From NCBI GenBank assembly GCA_020725925.1, contig DYTN01000009.1:1-62037 (forward strand): a stretch of 62,037 nucleotides of DNA. The letters are read 5' to 3'. The position numbers and the translations under genes were made by a program. This document shows positions 19,282 through 27,083 of this stretch, one piece after another (the stretch's first letter is position 1; every line of letters begins with the position of its first letter). Source of the DNA: Methanobacteriota archaeon. Its GTDB lineage: Archaea > Thermoplasmatota > Thermoplasmata > UBA10834. The notes beneath the pieces are model-generated. The model worked only from the letters and a program-made list of their open reading frames with translations. It searched no databases and was not told the DNA's origin.

Positions 19282-19690
19282 GCGCCCGAGGTCCTCTTGA
19301 GAACGTGAGGAGCTTGTCCAACATGCGGAGCGGTGTCTTCGCCAGCTGGTCCGCAGCCAAGAGACTGACGAAGACGATGACTGCGGACACGATTCCAGCG
19401 ACGAACCCTGGTCCTGCAGTCGCATCGAACAGGCAGTATGCCCCTCCGCAGGTCACCTCAAACGGGGACAGGGCCAGGAAAACACCAAGGCCCGCAGCCT
19501 GCACAAGAGAGCCGAGTGGAGTCACAAACGAGCAAAGGACGCCTGCGGAATAGAGCACGGCAGAGCCGAGAAGGCACGGACAGGAGCTTTCTAAGTACCC
19601 GCTAAGGATATCGCCCAACTCATAGGTTCGCGTGTCAAGGCCGTTGTGAACGGAGATCCAGCCATAGAAGAACGGCACGAGGCCGAGCAA
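19274..19690 (-). CDS. Hypothetical small membrane protein
   Basis: I do not recognise a family. The 138-residue product would have about four hydrophobic spans ([53 protein letters not shown]). Several cysteines occur between spans. The start is uncertain: TTG at 19690 is the first in-frame start, although GGAGGAGGT lies about 25-35 bases further upstream with no standard start codon after it. A TATA-like CAAATAGC near 19765-19772 (minus sense) suggests a real promoter. The 3' end overlaps the end of hutU by 8 bases on the opposite strand. Confidence 0.5.
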   Translation of the reverse strand: MLGLVPFFYGWISVHNGLDTRTYELGDILSGYLESSCPCLLGSAVLYSAGVLCSFVTPLGSLVQAAGLGVFLALSPFEVTCGGAYCLFDATAGPGFVAGIVSAVIVFVSLLAADQLAKTPLRMLDKLLTFSRGPRAPT

Positions 19691-19882
19691 CGCGCCCGCG
19701 ACGCACAGGTAGTTGACCCGGATGCTCGTGGGACCTCCTCCGAGTTTGACAGGGTGGTACTAGCTATTTGGAGGTTCCGAAATCGTTGCGTGGTTCGACA
19801 CCACCCTCATGTCACACGGCACCGCCTCGAAAGGACAAATAGCTCCTGTGCCATTCATGTGGGTGTCTCGGACAGGTTCAGG

Positions 19883-20605
19883 ATGTATGAACTGAAGCTC
19901 AAGGTCTGGCTCGAGCGCGACGGACGATTCATCGTGAGCGACGGCCGGGCGAAGCTGCTGAGGAAGATCAAGGACACCGGCTCCCTGGCCAAGGCTGCCA
20001 AGGAGATGGGCATGTCCTATCGCCATGCCTGGGGAGTGCTCCACAGGATAGCCCAGAGCGCGGGAGGCGAAGTGGTCCATTCGGCTCGCGGGGGAAAGCG
20101 CGGAGGGTTGACCACTTTGACGCCTTTCGGTGAGGAGATCCTCAGGGAATACGAGAACAAGGCGGCATCGCTCCAGAGCCTGTTCGAGAACGAATGGAAG
20201 AAGCCCTCTGTCACGGCCGATGGCATCGTCTCCCGAGACCATGAGATGCTGCTGATCAAGAGAGGACACGAGCCGTTCAAAGGGTCGTTCGCCCTGCCTG
20301 GCGGGTTCGTGTCATACAACGAGACCCTAGAGGAATGCGTCGTGAGAGAGGTGCTGGAGGAGACGGGCATCAGGACCGAGACTATCGGGTTGGTCGGGGT
20401 CTACTCTGCCCCTGATCGCGATCCTCGGGGGCACTTCGTGACCGCGGTCTATCACCTCAGGCCGATAGGAGGCACCCTGAAGGCAGGGGACGATGCGAGC
20501 GAGGCTCAGTGGGTCCACCTCGACAGGCTCCCGAAGTTCGCCTTCGACCACGGCAAGATCGTCCAGGAGTTCCTCTCGAAGAGAAAGGATAGAAGCAGGG
20601 AATGA
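19883..20605 (+). CDS. ModE-like winged-helix / NUDIX hydrolase fusion protein
   Basis: Residues 1-85 resemble the N-terminal DNA-binding domain of ModE/LysR-type regulators (GSLAKAAKEMGMSYRHAWGVL, then an RGGKRGGLTTLT wing). Residues 110-235 form a NUDIX domain with a complete Nudix box at 141-163 (GFVSYNE, then REVLEETGI), so hydrolysis of a nucleoside diphosphate derivative such as ADP-ribose is plausible. The domain order is the reverse of the NAD regulator NrtR, which has NUDIX first and HTH last. It may be a metabolite-responsive repressor or a working hydrolase. ACAAATAGC near 19835 is a likely TATA box. It is divergent from the gene at 19274-19690. Confidence 0.85.
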   Translation: MYELKLKVWLERDGRFIVSDGRAKLLRKIKDTGSLAKAAKEMGMSYRHAWGVLHRIAQSAGGEVVHSARGGKRGGLTTLTPFGEEILREYENKAASLQSLFENEWKKPSVTADGIVSRDHEMLLIKRGHEPFKGSFALPGGFVSYNETLEECVVREVLEETGIRTETIGLVGVYSAPDRDPRGHFVTAVYHLRPIGGTLKAGDDASEAQWVHLDRLPKFAFDHGKIVQEFLSKRKDRSRE

Positions 20606-20623
20606 GTTTGTCCGGGTCTGCGT

Positions 20624-21211
20624 TCAGAGTGCTGGCATCAGACCCGATGCGCCTCGGACGAACGGCAGGTACACGAGCTTCGTATCGTTGACCGTCAGAG
20701 TATAGTCGAGCCGCTGGAGCACTCCTGGCTGCTCGGCCTCCATCGTGACGACCACGAAGTCTGCGAGCTCCGCCGCGTCCTTCTTGTTGACCACGGCCGG
20801 AAGCCTCCCAGCGCCTCCGAAGTTCAGCCTGGTCGAGTACCTCGGTGGGCCCGAGGTGAACTGCGTCGCCATGCGCTTGAAGTTGTCGGGGTCCATCTCC
20901 GACGCGGGGATGTAGATGAACATGTTCCCGCCGTCGGAGCTGCCCTTGACGAAGGACATCAGCTTGAACATGCTTCCGCCCTCGACGTTCTTCGACCTTA
21001 TGACGAACGACGCGTACACCCTCCAGAAGGGCATGTAGACCTTCTCGCCCTGCGCGCTCGGGCTGAACTCCGCGATCTCGTAGTCCAGCTTCTCGATGCC
21101 GCCGTCCCGCACGTGGATCGCGTTGCACTGTCCGCACAGGAAGAGCGAGTCCTTCTGCTTCATCTGTATTGGGCTGTTGCACTGCGGGCACTTGACCTGT
21201 ATGACTCTCAT
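20624..21211 (-). CDS. Zinc-ribbon protein of unknown function (SPFH cassette, gene 5)
   Basis: The 195-residue protein begins with a zinc ribbon (CPQCNSP, then CGQCNAI, residues 8-29). The rest is a soluble-looking alpha/beta region with VYMPFWRVYASFVIR near 58 and LVYLPFVRG near the end. The phrase xxxPFW also occurs in the neighbouring gene at 21208-22215, which suggests a common domain. No membrane span is evident. Its ATG overlaps the stop of the upstream gene, so it is translationally coupled as the last gene of a five-gene unit running from 24668 to 20624. Function unknown. Confidence 0.75.
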   Translation of the reverse strand: MRVIQVKCPQCNSPIQMKQKDSLFLCGQCNAIHVRDGGIEKLDYEIAEFSPSAQGEKVYMPFWRVYASFVIRSKNVEGGSMFKLMSFVKGSSDGGNMFIYIPASEMDPDNFKRMATQFTSGPPRYSTRLNFGGAGRLPAVVNKKDAAELADFVVVTMEAEQPGVLQRLDYTLTVNDTKLVYLPFVRGASGLMPAL

Positions 21212-22215
21212 CTCAATCCCTCCAGCTGCTTGGCGACGCCCTGCACTTGCTTGAGCGTCTGAGCCATGGTTGCCTTCTTGTCCTTGAACTCGCCCTCGAT
21301 CCTCTCAGAGCCATGCCTGAAGAACCTGTAGGCGAGGAAGAGGACGACAAGGCCGACCGCGAGCCCCGCCAGGCCGATCCTCCAGTCGTCGGCGGAGCTG
21401 CCGTAGATTATGCTCCCTGCGGCGATCAGCCCACCGAGGGACGATCCGCCCGTGACCGCGAGACTCTGGAACAACGGGTCGCCGGGGGCCCTGCCCGATA
21501 GCACCTGCCCCGTGATCCCGTCGACCGTGTCCATGTACATCCTGTCCCTGTAGTTGTACCTGACCACCCAGACCGGGTAGTATATCATGGTGAGGGCCCT
21601 CGGGAAAACATGAAGCCTCTCGAAGGTCACATGCGGCACCCTCGCGCTCGACCGCGCCTTCGAGACGGCATCGGTCTTGGCGTGCACGACAGCGTCGTCC
21701 TTGCTCGTGGTGGCCTCGAAGGTGGGGATCATCTCGAAGTCCGCGAAACTGGACTCCCCGACCAGGTTCCTAAGGGATCGGATGCCGAGGTCTCCAGGGT
21801 CGCAGGCGATCTCCGAGTAGCTGTAGTCCTGCAACACCATCGATTCCTTCGGGATCCTCTCGACCTTGACATTGCCCTTCTGGTCTGTGTGCCTGCGCTC
21901 CTCGTAACCGCATATCCAACCAGCCACCCTCGTGCTCGTCCGCCAGAACGGCAGGTATATCGGATATGTTTCGATGACCTTGCCCGTCTTGGGAAGGTCC
22001 CTGGCCTTCAGGCCACGTCTCCACCACGATTGTGTGGAGGTCATAGCTGAATCCCTGGCGACCTTGTTCTTGAACGCAATCGTCGTGACGCCTTGGTCGC
22101 CCTCCACGAACAGCACGGAGCTGCAGTACGGGCAGTTGACGGCGTTCTCGCCCTCTGCGATGGATATGGCGCCTCCGCAGGTCGGGCAGTTGAGTCCTAC
22201 AGATATGTCCGGCAT
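21208..22215 (-). CDS. Zinc-ribbon membrane protein (SPFH cassette, gene 4)
   Basis: This 335-residue protein starts MPDISVGLNCPTCGG. A zinc ribbon (C10, C13, and CPYC near 28) is followed by a globular region with YLPFWRTSTRVAG near 85 and YYPVWVVRYNYRDRMY near 220. Two hydrophobic spans (LGGLIAAGSIIYG and IGLAGLAVGLVVLFLAYRFF) come before a charged coiled C-terminal tail. The ribbon and globular part probably face the cytoplasm. I chose the ATG at 22215, three bases before the upstream gene, because upstream sequence in this frame is only the shadow of that gene. The build resembles B. subtilis YdjG-type zinc-ribbon membrane proteins. Confidence 0.8.
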   Translation of the reverse strand: MPDISVGLNCPTCGGAISIAEGENAVNCPYCSSVLFVEGDQGVTTIAFKNKVARDSAMTSTQSWWRRGLKARDLPKTGKVIETYPIYLPFWRTSTRVAGWICGYEERRHTDQKGNVKVERIPKESMVLQDYSYSEIACDPGDLGIRSLRNLVGESSFADFEMIPTFEATTSKDDAVVHAKTDAVSKARSSARVPHVTFERLHVFPRALTMIYYPVWVVRYNYRDRMYMDTVDGITGQVLSGRAPGDPLFQSLAVTGGSSLGGLIAAGSIIYGSSADDWRIGLAGLAVGLVVLFLAYRFFRHGSERIEGEFKDKKATMAQTLKQVQGVAKQLEGLR

Positions 22216-22217
22216 GA

Positions 22218-22961
22218 TCACATCCTCCTGGCCACGTAGAGGGCCGCTGCGAAAATCCCTATCACAGTGGCGGCCATCAGCCCCGCGGCTATGGCGAGCG
22301 ATGAAGTGGCGAGGAGGCCCTCGCCAACGAACGCGAAGAAGCCGACTACGGCGACCGCGATGTACGCGTTCGAGCTCCTGGTCGGGAACTCGGAGGAGAA
22401 CACCTCTCCCGAGGACCCGTCGACGACCACATCGTACTTCTTCTGGTTGAACACGTAGTCCAGCTTCCATATCGGGAAGTACACGAGCGCCTGCTCCTTC
22501 GGCTTTCCCGGCAGGTTGTTCATGTACGCCATCATCTCGATGTCCGGCTTGATCAGCTCGGCGCCCTTGACATCGAAGCTGGCGTCGAACATCTTCAGGT
22601 CTCCCGCGGGCACCTTGAGGTTGTGCAGGCCGGGGAGAGTGGTCGACCCGGCAGTCTCAATCAACACCTGCTCGACGCCGTTCACGTCCCTCTTGAACAT
22701 GTACACCGGGAAGTACTGCCTCTTGACCCCTGCGATCTGGGCCAGCTTGTCCAGATCCTTCGCCTTGGTCGACCCCGCGGCCCAGCGCCTGAACGTGCCC
22801 ACGGCATCGTTCTCCTGGACCATGTACGGCAGGGCGTAGTATAACCCCGCCCCGGTCCTGTCCAGATAGACCTGCGAGTTGCAGTACGGGCATTTGACGA
22901 ACTTCACCTCTGTGTCGAACGGCACTGGGGCTGCGCACTTCGGGCACTTGACCGATGCCAA
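22218..22961 (-). CDS. Zinc-ribbon membrane protein (SPFH cassette, gene 3)
   Basis: The 247-residue protein has an N-terminal zinc ribbon (CPKCAAP, then CPYCNSQ, residues 6-27), a globular middle with YFPVYMFKRDVNG and LVYFPIWKLDYVFNQKKYDVVVDG, and two closely spaced C-terminal membrane spans (IAVAVVGFFAFVG and IAAGLMAATVIGIFAAAL). Its plan matches that of the next gene: ribbon, a Y-hydrophobic-P-hydrophobic-W motif, then membrane hairpin. The two look like diverged paralogues. It starts 48 bases after the SPFH gene stop and ends 2 bases before gene 4. Confidence 0.8.
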   Translation of the reverse strand: MASVKCPKCAAPVPFDTEVKFVKCPYCNSQVYLDRTGAGLYYALPYMVQENDAVGTFRRWAAGSTKAKDLDKLAQIAGVKRQYFPVYMFKRDVNGVEQVLIETAGSTTLPGLHNLKVPAGDLKMFDASFDVKGAELIKPDIEMMAYMNNLPGKPKEQALVYFPIWKLDYVFNQKKYDVVVDGSSGEVFSSEFPTRSSNAYIAVAVVGFFAFVGEGLLATSSLAIAAGLMAATVIGIFAAALYVARRM

Positions 22962-23009
22962 GGTAACTCACCGTTCCTCGAAGCCATCCGATGCTTCTGT
23001 GTTCCCCTG

Positions 23010-24134
23010 TCACGCGGGCTTGCCGCACTCAGGGCAGAACTTGGATGTCGCGGGGACCTCTGCTCCACAGGAGGCGCACTTCTTCTCCCCCCCGACCTGC
23101 CCGCCGCACTCGGGGCAGAACTTGGTGCCCTCGGGCACCGGGGCCTTGCACTTCGGACAGGGCACAGTCTGCACCCCGAGCTTCGCACCGCAGCCTGAGC
23201 AGAACTTGTTCGTCTGGGGGTTCTGGACGCCGCACTTGGGACATATCACCATCGGCACAGCTGCCGCCTGCGCGGGCTGGCCGGGGGCGCCCGGCTGCTG
23301 GGCCTGCCTCATCGTGTCCATCATGGTGTAGCCCATGCCTATGCCAGCCCCGAGTCCTACGCCGACTCCTGCGGCACCACCGGACGGGTTCTGGGCCGCG
23401 TCGCGCATGGCCTGCCCCGTCTGGTACTGCATGTAGTTGGCGCCCAGGATGGCCATGGACGACCTCGTGTCCACGGCCTTCTGGACCTCCTCGGGCAGCG
23501 AGACGTACAGCCCCGAGAGCTTCTCGACCGAGATGCCGTACAGGTCGAAGTGGTCCTTCGTCCGCGAGAGAACGACCTGCTCGATGTTCGTCAGGTTGGC
23601 AGCGAGGTCGGCGACGCCCATGCCCTCGTTCTTCATGTCGCCCAGGGAGTCGTAGATCAGTATGACCATCTGCTCCTTGATCCTCTCCTCGACCTCCGCG
23701 CTCGTGGAGAAGTTGAACGTGCCCACGAACTGGTTCACGAAGTTCTCCGGGGCCGCCACCTTGTACCTGAACTCGCCGAACACGCGCAGGTTGACCATGC
23801 CGAACTCCTTATCCCTGAACTGGTACGGCTGCTTCGACCCGAACTTGCCGTCGAACACCCGCTTCTGGAGGTAGACCACCTCCGCCTGCTGCTGCACGCC
23901 CGACAGGAACTGGACGATCTTGCCGACTATGGGCGCGTTCAGCGATGTGAGCGCGTACCTGTCCGGCCTATCAATGTACGCCAGCGCCTTGCCGTCCCTG
24001 AAGAAGACGGCCATCTCGTCCTCACGCACGACGATGTTGTCGTTCCACCGGATGTTCCTTGGCATCCTGTACATTATGTTCTGGCGCTTGTCAGCGTCTT
24101 CCCACTTGAATGTTGCCGCGCCTATGACGCTCAT
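23010..24134 (-). CDS. SPFH-domain protein with C-terminal zinc ribbons (YdjI-like)
   Basis: The first 230 residues form an SPFH (stomatin/flotillin-like) domain of the YdjI or virion-core-like type, with VREDEMAVFFRDGKAL near 36 and a long helical stretch ending near 220. A glycine-rich linker (about 245-265) and an alanine/proline linker lead to three tandem zinc ribbons (CPKCGVQNPQTNKFCSGCG, CPKCKAPVPEGTKFCPECG, CASCGAEVPATSKFCPECG). No membrane span is visible. SPFH proteins form membrane-associated scaffolds. In B. subtilis, YdjI is encoded with a PspA paralogue and a zinc-ribbon membrane protein, as here. Confidence 0.88.
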   Translation of the reverse strand: MSVIGAATFKWEDADKRQNIMYRMPRNIRWNDNIVVREDEMAVFFRDGKALAYIDRPDRYALTSLNAPIVGKIVQFLSGVQQQAEVVYLQKRVFDGKFGSKQPYQFRDKEFGMVNLRVFGEFRYKVAAPENFVNQFVGTFNFSTSAEVEERIKEQMVILIYDSLGDMKNEGMGVADLAANLTNIEQVVLSRTKDHFDLYGISVEKLSGLYVSLPEEVQKAVDTRSSMAILGANYMQYQTGQAMRDAAQNPSGGAAGVGVGLGAGIGMGYTMMDTMRQAQQPGAPGQPAQAAAVPMVICPKCGVQNPQTNKFCSGCGAKLGVQTVPCPKCKAPVPEGTKFCPECGGQVGGEKKCASCGAEVPATSKFCPECGKPA

Positions 24135-24137
24135 CTA

Positions 24138-24668
24138 TCACACCTCTGTTCCCTGTATGACATTCATCCTTCTCGCGAACTGGTCCTCGAATGACGTGAT
24201 CCTGGCCCTTATGTTCATGAGCTCCTTGTAGCTGTTCTGCTCGTCCGCGGCCATCAGCAGGTTCTTGAGCGAGTCGATGCTCGCGCTCACCGAGATGATG
24301 TGGTCTATCATGGCGGCGTCGAACTCGTAGAGCCTGTCCAGCTCCTCCTCCTTGATCTGAATGTCCGCCACGAAGCCGGAATAGCCCATCTCAGCGTGCT
24401 CCACCTTGCCCTCGACCCTCTTGAACTGGCTTATGAGGCCTCCGAGCAGGTCGAGCTCCTTGGAGCCGTAGCTCTGCATGAGCATGCCCCTGCACTCCTC
24501 GAGCCCCCTCCGCTGCAGCCCTAGCTTGTCTGCGAGCTGCATGCGGAGCATCTTGTCCGCATCCCGGAGGTCCTCCTTCCTCCTGTACCCTCTGAATCCC
24601 GGGATGAAGTTCTGTATCTTCTTCAAAACGCCCTTGTCTTCCTCTACTCTCTCTCTGATGTCTGGCAT
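24138..24668 (-). CDS. Coiled-coil protein (SPFH cassette, gene 1; PspA-like role possible)
   Basis: The 176-residue protein is almost entirely helical and charged. It opens MPDIRERVEEDKGVLKKIQ, has a FIPGFRGYRRKEDLRDADK segment near 22, and continues with heptad-like helices to the end. Proteins with a similar FIPGF-x-GY-x-x-KE-x-x-R-x-AD start are, from memory, found beside SPFH genes in other prokaryotes. It occupies the position of the PspA-like coiled-coil gene ydjF in the B. subtilis ydjFGHI operon, but I see no convincing PspA signature. It ends 3 bases before the SPFH gene and is the first gene of the unit. TATA-like elements lie in the 130-base gap upstream. Confidence 0.75.
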   Translation of the reverse strand: MPDIRERVEEDKGVLKKIQNFIPGFRGYRRKEDLRDADKMLRMQLADKLGLQRRGLEECRGMLMQSYGSKELDLLGGLISQFKRVEGKVEHAEMGYSGFVADIQIKEEELDRLYEFDAAMIDHIISVSASIDSLKNLLMAADEQNSYKELMNIRARITSFEDQFARRMNVIQGTEV

Positions 24669-24798
24669 CGGGGGGTTCCTCCGATTATGGCCGGCTATTA
24701 TCGATTATGAGAGTTAATAAAGGTGTCGCTGGAAAACCTCTCAGATGAGAACAATCCTGGCTCGCGTTTATCAAGGAGGAGCGTGTTTCTGTGCTCGC

Positions 24799-25284
24799 AT
24801 GGGCTTCAAGATCGTCGGCGTGGTGGGTTCCAGCAGGGCAGAGCCAGAGGTCCTCAGGCTCGCCGAGGTGGTGGGCGCTGAGCTGGCCAGAAGGGGCGCT
24901 GCAGTGGTCTGCGGGGGCCTCACGGGCGTGATGGAGGCGGTGTGCAAGGGCGCTCGGAGGGAGGGCGGGCTCACGATCGGGATAATACCCTCGGACAACA
25001 AGGCGGACGCGAACCCGTACGTGCAGATACCCATAGTCACGGGGATGGGCATGGGCAGGAACGTGATGCTCGTGAAGACCGCGGACGTCCTCATAGCCAT
25101 AGGCGGGGAGTTCGGCACGTTGTCGGAGATCGCCCACGCGCTGAACATAGGCAAGACTGTCATAGGCCTCAGGACCTGGAAGCTGGAGAAGGCGCACACG
25201 ATGGCGATCCCGGGCCTGATAGAGGTGGAGGACCCCAAGGAGGCGGTCGACCTCGCCCTGAGCCTAATTTCTGCGAAAAGGTAA
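24799..25284 (+). CDS. TIGR00725/LOG-like Rossmann-fold protein (possible nucleotide-binding)
   Basis: The 161-residue protein begins KIVGVVGSSRAE and contains VVCGGLTGVMEAVCKGA near residue 36 and a GGEFGTLSEI motif near residue 103. This pattern belongs to the LOG/lysine decarboxylase-like superfamily, within the TIGR00725 group, whose substrate is unknown; related LOG enzymes cleave nucleoside 5'-monophosphates. I chose ATG 24799 because the Rossmann strand follows directly. ATG 24745 would add 18 residues and sits about 28 bases after a TATA-like TTAATAAAG, so it remains possible. Confidence 0.8.
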   Translation: MGFKIVGVVGSSRAEPEVLRLAEVVGAELARRGAAVVCGGLTGVMEAVCKGARREGGLTIGIIPSDNKADANPYVQIPIVTGMGMGRNVMLVKTADVLIAIGGEFGTLSEIAHALNIGKTVIGLRTWKLEKAHTMAIPGLIEVEDPKEAVDLALSLISAKR

Positions 25285-25330
25285 TGCCGCCCCTCGCGAT
25301 GAGTCCCTGGCCGAGGGCGAGGAGAGGAGG

Positions 25331-26218
25331 ATGCCGAAATCCAAGGTTTTCGTGGCGCTCGACCCTGACCGCGCCAGCGGCACGAGGAAGGTCGTCGGGG
25401 CGCTGGGCATGCCGGACCTCCGCGGGAAGAGCGTCCTGGTGAAGCCCAACTTCAACACCGCAGACCCGGCCCCGGGATCGACCCACATCGATACGCTCAG
25501 GACCATGATAGAGCTTGTGAAGGTCCAGGGTCCAAGGCGAGTCGTGGTCGGCGACAGGAGCGGCCCCGCGAAGACGGCCAAGGTGTTCCAGGAGAAGGGC
25601 GTGTTCGCCCTGGCCGAGGAGCTCGGGTTCGAGTGCCTCATATTCGACGAGATGCCGAAGGACAGGTGGGTCAAGATCCGGCCCCCGGGCAGCCACTGGG
25701 TGAACGGCTTCTGGTTCGCGAAGCCCGTGCTCGAGGCGGATGCCGTGATCGGACTGTGCTGTCTGAAGACGCACCAGTACGGAGGGCACTTCACGATGTC
25801 CCTGAAGCTCACGACGGGGATGGTCCATTCCAGGAACATGACGGAGCTGCACACATCGGTCCTGAACCAGCGGAACATGATCGCCGAGATGAACTACGCC
25901 TACAGGCCTGCCCTCGTCGTCATGGACGGCGTGGAGGCGTTCTGCACGGGAGGGCCGATGACTGGCGAGCGCTGGCGAGCGAACTTGACCTTGGCCTCCA
26001 CGGACAGAGTCGCGTTGGACGCAGTTGGTGTGGCTGCATTAAGAAGCCACGGGACGACCAAGAAAGTGGAAGAAGGGGCCATATTCGAGCTTGACCAGAT
26101 ACGCAGAGCGGTCGAACTTGGCCTTGGTGCGAGCGGCCCTGAGGAGATTGATCTCCTGCCCGTGAACGACGAATCGAAGGGCGTCGTCGAGCGCATCCTG
26201 GAAAAGCTCAGAGCATAG
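25331..26218 (+). CDS. DUF362 domain protein
   Basis: The 295-residue protein carries the DUF362 landmarks: VLVKPNFNTADPAPGSTHID near residue 36, VVVGDRSGP near 70, LKTHQYGGHFTMSLKL near 145 and VVMDGVEAFCTGGP near 198. Family members are often fused to, or encoded near, ferredoxin domains and are presumed to be redox or iron-sulphur related, but their reaction is unknown. No ferredoxin domain is fused here. It follows the LOG-like gene by 46 bases on the same strand and may be cotranscribed. Confidence 0.85.
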   Translation: MPKSKVFVALDPDRASGTRKVVGALGMPDLRGKSVLVKPNFNTADPAPGSTHIDTLRTMIELVKVQGPRRVVVGDRSGPAKTAKVFQEKGVFALAEELGFECLIFDEMPKDRWVKIRPPGSHWVNGFWFAKPVLEADAVIGLCCLKTHQYGGHFTMSLKLTTGMVHSRNMTELHTSVLNQRNMIAEMNYAYRPALVVMDGVEAFCTGGPMTGERWRANLTLASTDRVALDAVGVAALRSHGTTKKVEEGAIFELDQIRRAVELGLGASGPEEIDLLPVNDESKGVVERILEKLRA

Positions 26219-26308
26219 AGCACTTGTGGGAGCGTCGTTTGGTTCATGTGTATGCTCTGCGCTGCCGTGTCCTGGTTCGCCACCCAGTTCCGTCTATCAG
26301 GTAACGGT

Positions 26309-26473
26309 GTTATATAGTCGTGCGCCCTTTCAGCCCTAAGGCCCGGGACCCGACCATAGATTGCGGGGCTGGCCGGGAAGACGAAGGGTGATTCTCTGGG
26401 TGTCGGCATAGTCGGAATAATCGATAGGACAGGCATCGAGAGCTCAGCTAAGAAAGCGCATGGACCTCGTTTT
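26309..26473 (+). promoter_or_regulatory. Promoter and long leader of the surface-protein gene at 26474
   Basis: A TATA box GTTATATAG lies at 26309-26317, giving a predicted start near 26338 and a leader of about 135 bases. Around it are three complementary pairs: 26323-26330 with 26383-26390, 26331-26336 (CAGCCC) with 26366-26371 (GGGCTG), and 26342-26346 (CCCGG) with 26373-26377 (CCGGG). The last two would interleave as a pseudoknot. If transcription starts at 26338, the 5' halves of the first two pairs are not transcribed, so the fold is doubtful. Confidence 0.35.
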
Positions 26474-27073
26474 GTGAACGTCCTGAGAAGGAGCGTGCCC
26501 AAGAGGGCGGCCGTCGCGGTAGGGACGATAGTCATGATCGTTTTGTTGGCGGTGCTCCTCACGCCCGCGGACACCTCCACTGCGGCCCCCAGCCGCGAGC
26601 AGGCATGCACATGTCATGATGTCGGTGCGGAAACCGTCCTCACCGTCTCAGGAGTCCCGACAGAGTACACGCCGGGTGCAACCTACACGATCACGATAAC
26701 CGTGGACGACACGAATGGCCCAACTGCAGGTGAGAACGGGTTCTATCTGACGATAACAGGGGGAACGCTCTCCAACCCGTCGACCGATGCCGAGATCAAC
26801 GACCCAGCAGCGTCCGCATCGACCGCCGACGACAGGCCAATGCAGACTGCTTCCTGGACTGTCGACTGGACAGCACCAGATTCGGGTGGTGTCACGATAG
26901 ACGTCTGGGGAGTATCCGCAACCGACACAGCCACAGGATCGAAAGCTCCCGCCGACCAAGACACATTCGGCTTGGCCCTGATCCCCGAGTTCCCAGCGCT
27001 GCTGCTGCCCATTGTGGGAGTCGTGGGCACAATCCTCTTGGTGTCAATGGCACGCAAGAGGGCGTCCAAGTAA
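26474..27073 (+). CDS. Secreted surface protein with CxCH motif and IPEFP C-terminal anchor
   Basis: The 199-residue protein has a signal-type N-terminus (RR-x4-KRAAVAVGTIVMIVLLAVLLT), then EQACTCHDVG (a CxCH), then a beta-rich domain of about 110 residues with TYTITITVDDTNGPTAGENGF. This resembles the reelin-like choice-of-anchor domain that often pairs with a CxxCH haem-type motif. The C-terminus is IPEFPALLLP followed by a hydrophobic span and RKRASK, a sorting or anchoring signal also found at the end of the protein at 50302-54219. It is probably anchored outside the membrane. The start is a GTG. Substrate or partner unknown. Confidence 0.8.
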   Translation: MNVLRRSVPKRAAVAVGTIVMIVLLAVLLTPADTSTAAPSREQACTCHDVGAETVLTVSGVPTEYTPGATYTITITVDDTNGPTAGENGFYLTITGGTLSNPSTDAEINDPAASASTADDRPMQTASWTVDWTAPDSGGVTIDVWGVSATDTATGSKAPADQDTFGLALIPEFPALLLPIVGVVGTILLVSMARKRASK

Positions 27074-27083
27074 CCAATCCCGC

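Noticed and set aside
24138-24668. Calling the coiled-coil cassette gene a true PspA
   Set aside because: Length and helical nature fit, but no characteristic PspA sequence pattern could be recognised, so only a positional analogy is claimed.
26331-26390. tRNA or 5S rRNA in the leader before the surface-protein gene
   Set aside because: There is no TTC-loop, acceptor stem or 5S core sequence; only local GC-rich complementarity is present.
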